64,000 bases of DNA from Linyphia triangularis (taxonomy: Eukaryota; Arthropoda; Arachnida; Araneae; Linyphiidae): positions 61,914,714 through 61,978,713 of the forward strand of contig OZ021732.1 in assembly GCA_963978545.1 (NCBI GenBank). Reading direction: 5' to 3'. Below are positions 29,080 to 42,527 of the stretch, in pieces. Below the pieces are notes generated by a model, which saw only the letters and a program-made list of their open reading frames with translations, was not told the DNA's origin and did not search any database. Both the position numbers and the translations under genes were made by a program. Within the stretch, counting starts at the first letter, position 1. The number at the start of each line of letters is the position of its first letter.

Positions 29080-31385
29080 TCATATTATACAATTACTTGT
29101 ATAATTTTTTTTTAATAGTTTAATAATTATAGTTGGTCCACCACTGTTGAACCATCGGTGCCAACTTACGGTGCCAACAGTCTTATACTCTTTTTCATTA
29201 CAATAGTTACAGTTGACTTTTTAGGATGTAAAAAAGTTTTATATATTATAAATAAATATTTTACTCATAGTGTACCCACTGTACTTCATGAAATAAATTC
29301 TTGCACTTGGTAAAGTCCATTACCTTAGATTTACTACCACTTTTATTATTAGTGTAAGGATAGCTTCTTGATTGTATATTTAGAAATTAGATATTTCCTT
29401 ATATCTAATAAATAGACTGATTTCAGCAATTTTCCCCTTTTTGTAAATATTAGATAAGGGCTAGGGGAGATGGACAGAAGAGAATGACAACTTAAATGGG
29501 AGAATTACAACTTATAATTACACAATATTGCAGGTCATTGTAATTAAATTGTATATCGATTGAGGAAATTTATTATTTTCGTTTTTATATTTTCAGTTGC
29601 AAATTAATTTCTGACTTGGCTAGTTTGGCAAGATTTTTAGCGATTTTCAATTAAAGGTTTTTTTTGGTGAAAACTTCGCCAAATTAGTGAGTTTAGTGAT
29701 ATTTTTTGCAGCATAAATACTTAAGTTATAATTTTGGTTAAGAAAAAATTACTTAAATAGATAGAAGAACATAGCTTTTCAAATCAAATTAATTAGGAGC
29801 ACACAGATTTTTATTTATTTCACTTTACATGATTTGACAATTTCATTGTTGAATAAAGACATTAATTGTTGTGGATGATATATGCTTTTCATTGTTGAAA
29901 GAAGACTTTTTTTTCTACACATTTTTCTGTGCATGATTTTAACAAATCCTTGTTGTCAATTATAATAACTAGCTCACCAATTTCGAACATCATAGCACGA
30001 TTTCTTTTTTTCAAAACATTACATACATACCATCTTTAAACACATAGCGTTCCATAATGTCAAGGTTATATATAAAAAAATTACATTGATTTTTAAACTT
30101 AATACCATACTTCCATTATATTATACTACAACTCTGTAAAATTAAAAGAAATATTACGTATATTTGTGAAAAAAAATCTGAGCAATTCAACATTAATGAA
30201 GCTTATTAAGTTCTTCAATTGAACCATTATAAGTTTGAATATGCAGTAAAAATTTAAAGAGGTTTTGATTTGATAAAAATAGAAAAATGATATAGCATTT
30301 ACAATTCTTCGGCACTCTAAATTGTGTTCCATCCTTATTGTACCAAAAACAAAAATCTTGGACAGTTTAAAGTATGTTGTTTTTAAATATTTAATTACAG
30401 TGCCTTTTGTATTCCTAAAATTGAATTTCTTTCAGTTTGATATCGCGAAACATTTTTACTAGCTGTATACCAAGTCTTACCGCAATTTAATTCAAGAATC
30501 CTATACTTGTCCTGTGAATGGATAAATCACAAAGATGACAAAAGTTGCACCATTTATCTCTGTAAAGAAAGATAGAAGCGAGATTATTGGAATAAATGTA
30601 TTGGACCTGATTGTTGGACTTGTTTCTGCAGCAGCTGTACGCAATTGATGGATGACTGATGATATGATCCGTGAGTGCTATTCCTCCCATTTACGTTAAG
30701 CAGACATTTCGCCTTGTTTCAAGAACTATTTTCAATGACTATTTGTATACTTTGTTTACGTATCACGTATTCGTTACTTTTTCTGAGAAATTGCTATAAC
30801 GGATTTAGATTGCATTAGATTTTTCATTTAGTAAGAGCTGCATGAACGTTCTTTTCGGTCGAAACAATGTAGTATAGCTAAACGACAGAGTTTCTTGCAT
30901 TTTGAAAAGGATAAATGATTACCAGGAGATTTTTCAAAGCGAATCTGCCTGAATTTGCATCTTAAAATCTCAAATGGGAGAAAACCTGAAAAAGTTTTCT
31001 CACTGACCAACAAGATCTTTTAGTAAACTATTTTTTCTAAAATAGAATTCGATTCGTTCCACATTTTGGGTGTTTGTTTTACATACGAAACATGAATTTA
31101 CTTGCTATTTTGTGATGGGAATTTTAAATGTGCAATTAAACTACTGTTACTATACAACTAGAATGAATTAACACGGGGAATTTATTCAATAATTTATTAT
31201 CGAGAAGCACCATAAAAATTACATTAGATCAACAATTAGATATTACATTGGGTTAATAATTTATAGATTTCAGTTGAGATCATTTACATTGTACTTATTT
31301 TAGTTAAAAAAATACTGATAATTATAAAATAAAAAAAATATTTACTTCTATTTTAATATTCGGAAGCAGTGTTAAGCATTTTTCA

Positions 31386-31387
<2 letters not shown>
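29080..31387. other. AT-rich DNA with a GC-richer island at 30480-30720
   Basis: It is mostly AT-rich. The island at 30480-30720 contains GCAGCAGCTG followed by CAATTGATGGATGACTGATG, with TGATGGATGAC-like Pbx/Meis-type sequence. It is only a weak candidate for conserved non-coding DNA. No gene was recognised. Confidence 0.25.

Positions 31388-31444
<57 letters not shown>
31388..31444. repeat. (AT)n microsatellite
   Basis: This is a pure alternating AT tract of 57 bp. Confidence 0.97.
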
Positions 31445-31447
<3 letters not shown>

Positions 31448-32749
31448 TTATTTTTTGATATTTTTACAGTTTAAAAATAATAAAAATAATAATCAAATTT
31501 TAAAGTGTGTTCCTTTGTTGTACAACGCTGACCAATATTGATCAACACTGTCTAATACCGATTCTTACAGTTGTAAACAGGTGGTTGTTACCAATATTCG
31601 CCAATCTCCTCCAATGTTCGATAAAATATGCTGTAAGTTTTGAAGTGTTGATGCATAGTTTTAAAATTTAAATACTTTATTTATAAGATAGAACCGTGGG
31701 CAAAAAATATGTTCTGGGATATTGTGACGTGTTAATTTTTTTTTTCTAAAAATCGTTTGGGGTTATACTCGAGTTTGGCCCAGGATTTGTCAATTCTCCA
31801 TAACTCCTGTTTCTTAGATTGTCCAATATATCTGTGGCTGTAAATGGTAGTTAATAAATATTAGTGGGATAACTAATTTTAAGGTATGAACTATAAAACA
31901 AATGTTTGTGTCAGTTTCCCGTTGGCGAGTACTGGACCTTTAACCAAGGATTTTACTATTTTTTAAATTGGACAGTGAACTTTTTACTGTTCCACCAAGT
32001 TAATTTGTTTCATTACAGTATTAAAGAGTGTATGGACTGTTATCAACTACATTGAACGCTTAAAATGATAATGTATTAAAATTATTATCCATTTATTTAT
32101 AATAACTATTCCCCCATATATTTTTTGAAAATGTCTTGTCGAAAGTAGTTTAAACCCTGGAAAATAAACACAGGAGTTGAAAAATATGCTAAATTTCAAA
32201 ATTATGGATTGAAAATTATCACAATATTCAAATATATTTTGTTTATAAGATTTAATCAATTCACTTTCACACACATTAAAATTTACAATTTTTATTGATT
32301 TGCCTTAGTGACAAAAAATGTGTCAAAACCAGAAGACAAATGAAAGATTAATTTTTTTCTACGATACTTCGCAAATGTTTTGATTGTATTAGTTTTTAAA
32401 TTTTTTCCCATACTTCTAGTTTAATCGTCTGAACAACAGTATATGATGAATTTGTCTCATGCTAAATTTATAAGAAATAAAGACTTCGCTTCCAAATAGT
32501 ATATGACATAAAGAAAGATTTTTAATAATAATCAGATCAAAATTATGTCATGTATAGAGTTGATGGGAAGATAATTAACTTACAACTATGGATCAAAAGA
32601 ATGTATAGTTTGAAAATAGGTCATTAAAATAAGAATTTCATTCAAATGTGAATTTGGCCTAGCTGGAGTTTTAAAAAACGAGAATGTGTAGGGAGTCCTT
32701 TTGCCAAAAATGACTTAACGAGCACCACACTTTTTTATTATTGTTTAGA
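31445..32749. other. AT-rich DNA
   Basis: No gene was recognised. A CAGGTG E-box lies near 31581. Confidence 0.35.
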
Positions 32750-32830
32750 TCTGGTTTTTAATGGGGTCGGTCTTCTAAAGAAAACCTAATAAAAATTGGG
32801 GTCGGTTTTTTAAACAAAACCTGATAAAAA
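32750..32830. repeat. Short tandem duplication, about 44-bp unit
   Basis: The phrase GGGGTCGGT(C/T)TT..TAAA(G/C)AAAACCT(A/G)ATAAAAAT occurs twice in a row. Confidence 0.8.
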
Positions 32831-33230
32831 TATTCAAAAATATTATTAAAGTCCTTATTTTATTCTAGAAAGAAAAAAAAAAGTATAGATTGAATGGGGA
32901 TGCAAAATCACCTAAATGTCGAAATCCAGTTATATCTAACGTCATATTTAATATATAAAAAAACAAACCATAATCCTATGTTTAATATTTAAAGGGGAAC
33001 TTTTCTGTAGGAGAGAGGGGGGGGGGACTTGTTGTAAGGTATTATAGAACAATACTTCAATTTCTTATTTCAATAATCATTAAAATATGCAAAATAGTGC
33101 AAATAAAAAAAATTTCGTAAATTTATCTAAGTTTAAACATATGAATGTTCAAATAATATGAATTAGTAATTAAATATATAAACTTATTTAAACATAAACA
33201 TTTTAAAATTATTTAAATGTGATGAAAATC

Positions 33231-33322
33231 TGTAAATTCAGGTAAATATGGAAGAATGTAAATTCAGGTAAATATGAAAGAATGTAAATTCAGGTAAATA
33301 TGAAAATATGTAAATTCCCGAG
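33231..33322. repeat. 26-bp minisatellite, about 3.5 units
   Basis: Units of TGTAAATTCAGGTAAATATG plus six bases start at 33231, 33257, 33283 and 33309; the last one is partial. Confidence 0.92.
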
Positions 33323-33639
33323 AACATGAAGATTTGTAAAGTTATGAACACATAAAATATGATACAAATTTATAAATTATGTGCAAGCTATTTCTTTATA
33401 TAGATCATCAAGTTTTCTTTAAGAAAGAAATTCGAAAGAAGTTTTTTTCGTCATAAAGCTAATGACTTTTTTCAATTTTAAATAAAACCCTTCAAACCTA
33501 CTTACGTTTATTGACTTTGCATTATTGCAATCTAGGAAAAAAATAGCTATACTCTAGCTCGTAAATGAAAAATGCTAAGCGATGAAAAAAGTGAAAAAAC
33601 CTGGATTTGAATTGCAGCTAATAGTCTAATAGTACAAGA

Positions 33640-34100
33640 AAATGCGCTCTGCGATAATCTTCACTAACGTCTAATAGCTCCAACAATCATTCCAATATCC
33701 CAGAATAATCACGCTCCAGTGAATCACTAATGTTTGAAAATCACCTATAACGATTATTGGCGTGGCCATTTGCCAAGGGAAAGGAGCGATTGGATAAAAT
33801 CTATGCAGTTACAACTTAATTAAAATTCGGGGAAACGTAAATAACACGTTTTGAAATGTACTCCTCTTTTTTCTCATTTCTGTTTCACGCTCTGCCCAAA
33901 GGATTAGAGTTAAAATACAATCGTGGAGTTTGTTTTAAGGAGAAAAATGAAAAATCCTTAATTGGCTCCGAAGAAACATTAAAAATATTTATGGTTTCGG
34001 AACAATAAAACTCGCTGCAATTAAGGAGGCGCTTCCTGTGCTTACGATAAGAACAGAGGCTGTGACTCAAAAGAGAATTCTTTTTACGGATGAGAGTTTT
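33640..34100. promoter_or_regulatory. Candidate conserved non-coding element
   Basis: A GC-richer stretch holds homeodomain/CCAAT-like words (CAATCATTCCAAT, AACGATTATTGGCG). The 61-codon minus-strand frame at 33885-34070 is not recognisable. Regulatory role is inferred only from contrast with the surroundings. Confidence 0.2.
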
Positions 34101-36229
34101 CTTAAATGGATTTTTGCTTTTGCAGGAAAATAGGGGAGAAATAATTCTCCATCCAGTTATGGAGAGAATGGAGTTTGAAATTATTTTTCCAATTGGGCTG
34201 AAACGTCGAGAATTAATTGAATAAATTGCTCACGGTCCGTTCAAAAATGCATTTTGCTGAACGCTTTTTGTCGTAAGTCATTCGAAAAGTGATTATGGAA
34301 AAATGATTAAATAAATTGTTTTTGCTGTCCATAAGAAATAGAATGTGAATTATTCAGTAAATATTTTAGATTCATTTTAAAAGAAATTGCATGGGTAAAA
34401 ACACCCTTCTTAATTTAAAACCAATCTAATGTATTAGGTTTGCTACAGTAATTGTAAGGTAGGAGTCATGTAGGGTGGAATGTTATGAGGAAATTCTTGA
34501 TATAATTGTATTTCGGGAATAAAATGGCATAAAAAGTTTAGTTAATGATTGAAGAAATCACCATAAACATTTTTTTACTAAAAACAAATTAGTTCTCTAT
34601 TGTGTCAAAATATTAATTTTCAAACAAATGATGCTAAAGCAAATTTATAATTAATGATATGCACTTAAGGACATTCATAAATAATAATCTGCCCATAGTT
34701 TCTATGTTTCTGTAACTGGAATATTCATACAAATTGTTACTAGATTTTAAGGGGTAATATAATTTTTTTTAGTATAAGGCATTTGAATTAACTCTTGTTA
34801 GTAAATATTCAATTTCCATAACACAAGAATTTTTTTTTATTTATATTTAATATTTATATAAATATTTATATTTAATATTTATAATTATATTTATATTTAA
34901 ATATTTCTGGGAATTTACATCATTGTATCGATTTCAGCAAATAATTCTTTCATTACTTATCAGGTTCGAGTAAACATTGGGAAATTATTTCTTAGCATTA
35001 ATTTTCTTATGAAATTCAGAAAATATATTTGAAATCTCTTTATAGGATATCGCAGTATAAATATTTTGTACTTACTGCTGGCCGGATCGTTGGGTTACCT
35101 GCCCATGTACAGTTGCTATATCTAGAATATGAATTTGTTCCATAGCATCTAATTCTTCCCTACTTTTTTTTAACGCTTAAGGAAAGTGTAAATATCTATC
35201 TAATCCCTTGAGCACTGAGACCAACAATATAGATATAAAGATATTTAATTCTTTAAAATCATTATCTTTTAAAAACAAACAAAAGATAAATTGTTTTATA
35301 TCAACTACCAATAAGAAGACGCTAAAATTTTTTTTTTCAATACAATTAGCTAATTCAAAGTGAGGAACTATCATATAATTTTAAAGTCATTTCTAATGTT
35401 TACTTTTTTTCAGCAATATATTTTGATACATACTTTAAAGAAATTAAAGAGAAAAATAAATTAACTTTTCAGTTTACTTCAGTAAAATAGTCAAAATTGT
35501 TTAAAATATGAACATTATTTTAGAAATACGGAATCATCTTACTGCAACTTAATTATACTTTATCAGTTATATGTTCATTTATTCAAGTAGATAAGCTGTT
35601 GATGAACGCATTTAATTCGAAAATTACTATAAAAAATATAGAAGTTGTGTTCAGTAAATATAAAGAGCTTCATATACTACCCTATATCACATTATCAAAA
35701 TCAGAAACTTATAAAAAACTATTCGACTGAAATCAAAACTGGTCCACGTAATGATCTCCTTATATTGGAAAGTTAACTATTTCAGGCAATAACTTACTCC
35801 GGACACTGTTACAAGGACTATCTAACTTTCTCGGGATTTTTAGCTGATCAAGCATATTTTAATAATACATGCAAATCCTATATTTTGTAGCAAAAAGTTA
35901 CTTTTTAGTAAAAAGGAACTAATGAAATTTATTAGCACACTATAACTTTTTACATGCTTCGATTTTGTTAAACCAGGAATTTTTTTCCCCCATATATTCT
36001 GAATTTTTCATTAAAGTTGCTCATAAATAAATTAATGCTATAACAATGTTTTAAAATTTTGTAAGAAATGCTTCTCTCCAACAACACACAATCTCATTGG
36101 CATCGTCAGAATAATTCCTAAAAATTTTCTTAATTGAACATTTTCCAAACTATACCCAATTGACAAAAAATACTATCCAGTTAAAAAAAAAGAGAGCAGA
36201 AAACGGAAAAAGAGAACACCATTCCAACA
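34101..36229. other. AT-rich DNA; TTTAATATTTATA-rich patch at 34830-34908
   Basis: No gene was recognised. The patch repeats TATTTATATTTAATA-like words. Confidence 0.4.
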
Positions 36230-36730
36230 CAATACTCGATTAGCCGAAGCAGAATCCGGAAAAGGGGCAAAAACGTGCCCCTTTTTCCTATTCGGTCATT
36301 AGAAGGGGTGGGGGTGAACTGCGCAAAGCCCCATGCGCACCTCAGACGATTTCAGCCCCGAGTTGGGGCGCAAGTGCTCACTAGTGAGATAGCAACGAGG
36401 GCAGCATGACGCAAGGATTCCACTCACCCGAACAATGCACCACTCTCCCCGGACTACTACCCTCACGGATTACCCCCACGTGAAACTGTAAACGACAGCG
36501 ACATCCACCTTCTTTGTCCTTGTTCCTCGTCACGTTCCAAAGTCCAACGGACCCTCCATGCAGCAGCCACGAGCGAGTTTTGTTCGAAAATAAACGGATC
36601 TTCGAACGTTCGCTGTTTGGATTTGTAGAGCTGACACTGCCGAAGGGGTGACGCAATTTTCCACCGGGAAAAAACGGATTTGTTGAACGGGACTTTTTTT
36701 TTTCTGATGATGCATGTCACTAAGTGATAT
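36230..36730. promoter_or_regulatory. GC-rich island upstream of the SNAG exon
   Basis: This is one of the most GC-rich patches in the window, ending about 2.4 kb before the SNAG-domain start codon. It contains a strong hairpin (GGAAAAGGGGCA / TGCCCCTTTTTCC, about 36258-36288) and a CACGTG E-box at about 36478. Long minus-strand frames (36381-36844) overlap in all frames because stops are scarce and encode nothing recognisable. Promoter or proximal enhancer of the downstream gene is the likeliest role, but this is inferred. Confidence 0.35.
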
Positions 36731-39102
36731 CGTGACTGGTTTTCTGGAGTAAGTGGAGGATATTGTTTGATAATTCAAACCTTCTCTTAGGAGACTTGCT
36801 ATTGGAAGTGATTGAATATCCCCCCACAAGTTGATTGAAATCACATTTTAATTTATTAATGGCTACAATGTTTTGAGTTCAATTCTTTAAAAAAATCCTT
36901 TTTTCAATTTTAAAACCTGTTCACTGTTACTAGTCCAATTGTAAGTTTTGTACAAATGGTGTTGCATATTAAGCATGACTTGTGTAGAAAATAGATGAGT
37001 TTTTGGTGATCGGTTTGGTTTTAACACAAACGAACCTAATCATAGAGCTAGTCAACTTTCTGAAGGACAAAATAAACCTGGTAATTAAGATGTTTAGAAA
37101 TTTTCAAGTTTCACTAGGTGGTGTGTAAACAAAAATGTTTATCTATCACATATTGATATTGGTATGTAGAGAAGAGTAATAAATACGTGAAATTCTTTAT
37201 AAGAACATTATGTAAATTTCAATAAGACTTTCACATTTCTTATACAATATCGAGGTAAACTGTTTTCGTTATCATCTGTTTTAAAGGTCAATTTTAAGGA
37301 TACGAATTGAGGTTTCTTGAAATTTGTTTCAAGAAGCTACAAATATAAATCTAATTGTGATTTCGAATACATTTATCGAGTGGGCTAGCAAGTAAAATTA
37401 GGATTTATAGGTTGCAATACACAAGTAACTCAATACGAAACCATTGCAGTACGTGGATGTGTGACTTAAGTTTTAGAAAAAAAAGAACATCAGCACTTAA
37501 CTGGATTCTTTATTAGTCATCTGCATTTTGATGTGTCATCATAGTATTTAAAACTTGTAAGGCTTCACGAAAAATGACAGAGTCACGGAAAATTGAGTGA
37601 AGCATTTTGCCAGTACCTGCAACAGTTGGTCATGGTTATAGTTTCATTGTTCTTTTCATTATTGGTATACATCAAGAAATAATGTGATCTGGAGTGCACT
37701 TCTCCAAAAGAAAATGTCGCCCTCATCATAACTGAACTTCGTCTTTCTAACAGTTTGAACAACGCAACAGGTAGGTTGTGTTTGGAAGCAACTGTTGAAA
37801 CTGCATGAACTCGATAAGAGAATCAATTACTATAAACAGTAAATTAACATTCAATAAAGTAATATCATAGTTCATCTATATAAAACAAAGATCTGTGGTT
37901 ATTAAAAATTGATTTTTTTTAGAGAATTATAGATTTTATTGTAGACGTAAAGTTATCTATTTCTAAGCTTTAAAATTTCGGCACCTTTTTAATGAAATAA
38001 TTTTTTTAACTTTTAATTTGTGTTAAAGTTCCAAATAAGACTAAATTTTTGTTGTTGATAGCTTCCTTTGTTTTGTTTGTGATCAAAATCCACTAAAAAA
38101 TCTGTTTAATTACAAGGCTTTTTAAGTAACAGTTGCTATTCATCCATAAACACTGAAAGTTTATGTGATAATACGACAAAATATTCTTTGAAATGAACAA
38201 CAATTAAAATCTATTTTTCTAAATACCAGCTTTTATTCTTCTTTAATGACTCTTGAAAGAACATCGAAGAATGTATAACATATCAATACATTCAATTGGT
38301 GAGACTAATGTGTTTTAATGAATTTTCCTTGAGCAATAAGTCAATGATGAGAAAATGAGATAATTCGCATGTAAATGGAATTTTAATGTAACAGTAATTT
38401 ATTTATATTTACGACGGAAGAGTATGTGATAGTGTTTGGAAAAAAACTCTCATAAGCAATAATGTATTAGTGAGAAAATTACCTGAATATTCTTCAGCAA
38501 TAATTTACATGAAGTTTCTGTAGATAATCAACTTTGTTAAGGTACCAGTAAGAAATAACACTTGTCGTTATGAGCAATAATATATACCAAGTTATTTCCA
38601 AGAAATTGTCTTGTGAATAGTCCTTGTTAAATCATTTTGTGAAATTACCAATTGTGACGACACTACCTCTGAGAGGATTGCTGTGATTGCAGGATAGAGT
38701 TCCGAAGAAGAGTTTAGATTGCAACGAATAAAATACTGATTTTTTCGAGAAAAATATTTGTTATGAACATGAATCATTCCCCATGAACGAACGCTTGTAG
38801 TGTTAAACTGCAATACTCTGTTATTCACTATTAAAGAAACTGTTTGCACTCCAATCTTTCAAATATAAACAGTCATAAAACAACGGACCTACAAAGTGAG
38901 TCATAAAAGAAATTTTCTTACTGCATTAAGTTTCCTTCAGAGACAATTCGAACTAAAAATTCTTGGACCTCCACATTGAGAGGACAAAAGTAGAGCTTCC
39001 AATATCTTCCCTAAAGACAGCAAAAACACTCTAAAGCTCTTCCGTAAAGAAGATCTGGACTGAAATAAAAGAACTTTCTGAGTTTTAGATTGAATCTGAA
39101 AG
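36731..39102. other. AT-rich DNA upstream of the SNAG exon, including its 5' untranslated region
   Basis: No other gene was seen. The last 150-200 bp before 39103 must include 5' untranslated sequence. I cannot place the transcription start. A TGA in frame at 39097-39099 closes the reading frame just before the ATG. Confidence 0.35.
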
Positions 39103-39232
39103 ATGCCTCGATCTTTCCTGGTGAAGAAGGTGAAGCACCCTGTTGATCACGGCAACAGGTGGCCTTACCACGATGTCTCCACTCCCCCGGAGGCCATGAC
39201 ACCACCTCCCTTCGATATGCATTACGGCAATG
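39103..39232 (+). CDS. First coding exon of a SNAG-domain C2H2 zinc-finger transcription factor, Scratch-like
   Basis: The product is predicted to be a nuclear transcriptional repressor of the Snail/Scratch/Gfi group. What is seen: 43 codons plus one base, starting MPRSFLVKKVK. MPRSFLVKK is the SNAG motif, which must sit at the extreme N-terminus and recruits LSD1/CoREST-type corepressors in known family members. KKVK after it resembles vertebrate Scratch more than Snail (RKP/KKP) or Gfi1 (KSKK). The next residues are polar, then Pro-rich (STPPEAMTPPPF). The frame is closed by TGA at 39097-39099, supporting this ATG. The exon ends at G39232 before GTAAGTGT, leaving phase 1. A short first coding exon carrying SNAG is usual in this family. 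The zinc-finger exons are not in the window as far as I can see, so the exact family member is unproven; Snail, Gfi or another SNAG protein remain possible. Confidence 0.85.
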
Positions 39233-39240
39233 GTAAGTGT
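39233..39240 (+). other. Splice donor of the SNAG exon
   Basis: AATG|GTAAGTGT matches the GTRAGT donor consensus exactly. Reading on without splicing reaches a stop 16 codons later. Confidence 0.8.
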
Positions 39241-40505
<1,265 letters not shown>

Positions 40506-40529
40506 CCGTTGACAATGTTCCTTGATATT

Positions 40530-40736
40530 CGTATTTGGAATTGCCACCCTGATGGTTGTGGGGTGTTAACGTTCTAGTCTCGCATCCCAGAGGGGTGCCG
40601 GGTTTGAATCCTGGGTTAGGCATAGATGTTCGTTGAGGTTTGGAATCTACGTTAAGCTGTATGTCCCGGTCTGACTAGCCGTTATTGTGCACAAAAATAG
40701 GTCGTTGAGCATACAAATTAACTAAACCGTATTTGG
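40530..40736 (+). mobile_element. tRNA-derived SINE of a second family
   Basis: The body is about 40543-40727. The head starts GCCACCCTGATGG, has an A-box-like GGTTGTGGGGTGTTAACG, and the B box CCGGGTTTGAATCCTGG followed by TTAGGCATAGATGTT. The other family reads TTAGGCATGGGTGTT at the same place, so the heads are related. The remainder is unlike the first family. A decayed duplication is seen: CGTATTTGGAATT at 40530 and CGTATTTGGGATAATT at 40728. The imperfect duplication suggests an older insertion. Confidence 0.6.
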
Positions 40737-41254
40737 GATAATTTTTAAAGTCCAATCATCCAATGTATTTTTTTAGTAAGTTAAGTAGATTTCTTAGGTT
40801 CATATATATTGCAATCTAGTCGAATTGGTCAGTAAAAATTTATTTTCAAATGGTCTCAAATAATCTCTAATTAGAAAATATTTCCATAAAAAGTTTACGG
40901 CAGTCATCTTAATCTTTTCTTTTCAACTAATTTGGATGTTTGGTGCGGATTTGTTTAAATGGTGCATACACGGAAAAGTAGTTTCAAAATTATACTGAAG
41001 AAAACTGACATTTTAATGATGGTATGTAATTGCATTATTAGGATTTCAAAATTCTTATTAGTTAATGTTTAATGTGGAACTTTGATATTCGATAATTCTG
41101 CCAGACAATCTCTTATGTTTTTAATAGTCATTAATTTTAAATTAATTCTGAATATAAGACACTGTAACAAATTAAAAATGGATATTGTCATCCATATTTG
41201 AAATTAGGGAACGTTAACGAAAGTGCCTCATTATCGTTGAATTTCTTTTAAAAA
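40737..41254. other. AT-rich DNA
   Basis: Nothing was recognised. It may contain the rest of the minus-strand Helitron-like element that ends at 41731. Confidence 0.35.
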
Positions 41255-41731
41255 TTAAAAAAAAATAAAATAAAAATTTAAAATTTTGTTTTTTAAAAGA
41301 CCAATTAGAAGGCCAAAACTACTTATGTTGAAAATTTAAGAATTGTAGCCCTATTAGAAGTCGTTTTGTAAAAAAAAAATGTTAATTAATTAAGAAAATT
41401 TATTAAAAATAGCTAAATAAAACTTTAACATTCTGTGTTTCATAAGTCCAATTAGAAGGCTAAAACAACTTATGTTGAAAATTTCAGAGCTGTATCTCTA
41501 TTTGAAGTCACTTTGCAAAAAATAAATTAATTAAAAATTAATTAAAAAAAGAACTGATGAAAATTTTAACATTCTGTTTGACATATATAAAATTAGAAAG
41601 CCAAAACTTTTTATGTTGAAAATTTCAGAGCTCTACTCCAATTTTAAGTAGGTTTCTATTGATCCACGGGGGGGACCAACAGACAGACAGATAGGTAGAC
41701 AGACAGACACAGCTTGTTTTATTATTATAGA
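41255..41731 (-). mobile_element. Helitron-type 5' end with internal 145-bp tandem repeat
   Basis: Read on the minus strand from 41731, the sequence starts TCTATAATAATAAAACAAGC after an A, then runs into CTGTCTGTCTACC-type repeats, the layout of Helitron 5' ends. Within it on the plus strand three units start at about 41301, 41448 and 41589, each holding CAATTAGAAGGC-, ACTTATGTTGAAAATTT- and AACATTCTGT-like blocks. The 3' CTAG end was not located, so only the 5' part is called. Confidence 0.55.
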
Positions 41732-41845
41732 TAATTAAAACTTTGCAAGAAGAGCAACTTTTTTCCAGACTACTCCAAGTAAAAGAGGGTGATATGTCTA
41801 TGAATCTGTTAAATACGAAAGCTTACATGTATGTATGCTTATATA

Positions 41846-42527
41846 TAGGGTGGTCATAAAGAAACTTTGATGATATATAGAGCTCTAGCGGTATTTCCGT
41901 TTAACAGATAGAGAGATTTCAGGTATGGTTTTTTAGAGGTATGATCTCGAGATTCTGTGAACGGTAACAAAATGGCACTCACGGTTACAGTTACAGAAAC
42001 TCAAAATTTTCGAATGCAACGGCCACTTTTTTTCAACTCAAAATGCTCAACGCATGCGAAAACCATTAAGAGCTTTGGAACGCTATATGTATCACAAAAA
42101 ACGAACGAGTTATGCACTCACAAAAAAAATAGCTCTGCGAATGATCTTCAAAAACTAGATCAGGGTTTGCGGAAGAAATTTGCACATGACAGAGGCGAGG
42201 CACCAGTCACAGAACGCCGCTCTTTTGTGCGTGCATATTGCGTCAATTTTTTTGTGATACCCGTATCGTTCTAACACTCTGTATGATTTTCACTTGCGCT
42301 GAGCATTTTGCGTCTGGAAAAAAAGGGGTTTGCTGTTCGTAAATTTCGAGTTTCTGAATCTATAACCGTAACCGGTAGTGCATTTTGTTGCCGTTCGCTG
42401 AATTTTGAGCTTATACCTTTTAATAATTATACTTGAAATTTCATCTCGATTAGTTAACGACTCGATTAGGAACGACTACTAGAGGTCCATATATCGGCAA
42501 AGTTTCCTTTTGACCATTTTGTATAAG
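41846..42527. mobile_element. Long foldback element, arms of about 290-310 bp
   Basis: Arms at about 41846-42135 and 42220-42527 are imperfect inverted copies around a centre near 42180. Shared blocks include the end GGTCAtAAaGAAACTTTG, GATATAT, GAACGG(T/C)AACAAAATG, CGGTTACxGTTA, AGAAACTC, AAAATGCTCA(A/G)CGCA and GTATCACAAAAAA. The outer ends lie next to TA on both sides (about 41844 and 42522), suggesting a TA-target MITE. The 105-codon frame at 41957-42274 is an accident of the arms. The arms are more diverged than in the other two foldbacks. Confidence 0.8.

Noticed and set aside
36381..36844. Overlapping minus-strand frames of 85-104 codons
   Set aside because: Three frames are open at once, as expected for GC-rich non-coding DNA; no domain seen.
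37875..37900. TCTATATAAAAC, possible Helitron 5' end
   Set aside because: No CTGTCTG leader, no hairpin-CTAG end and no second copy found.
39011..39205. 64-codon minus-strand frame
   Set aside because: It is the shadow of the SNAG-domain exon on the plus strand.
41957..42274. 105-codon open frame
   Set aside because: It lies across the arms of a foldback element; no domain seen.
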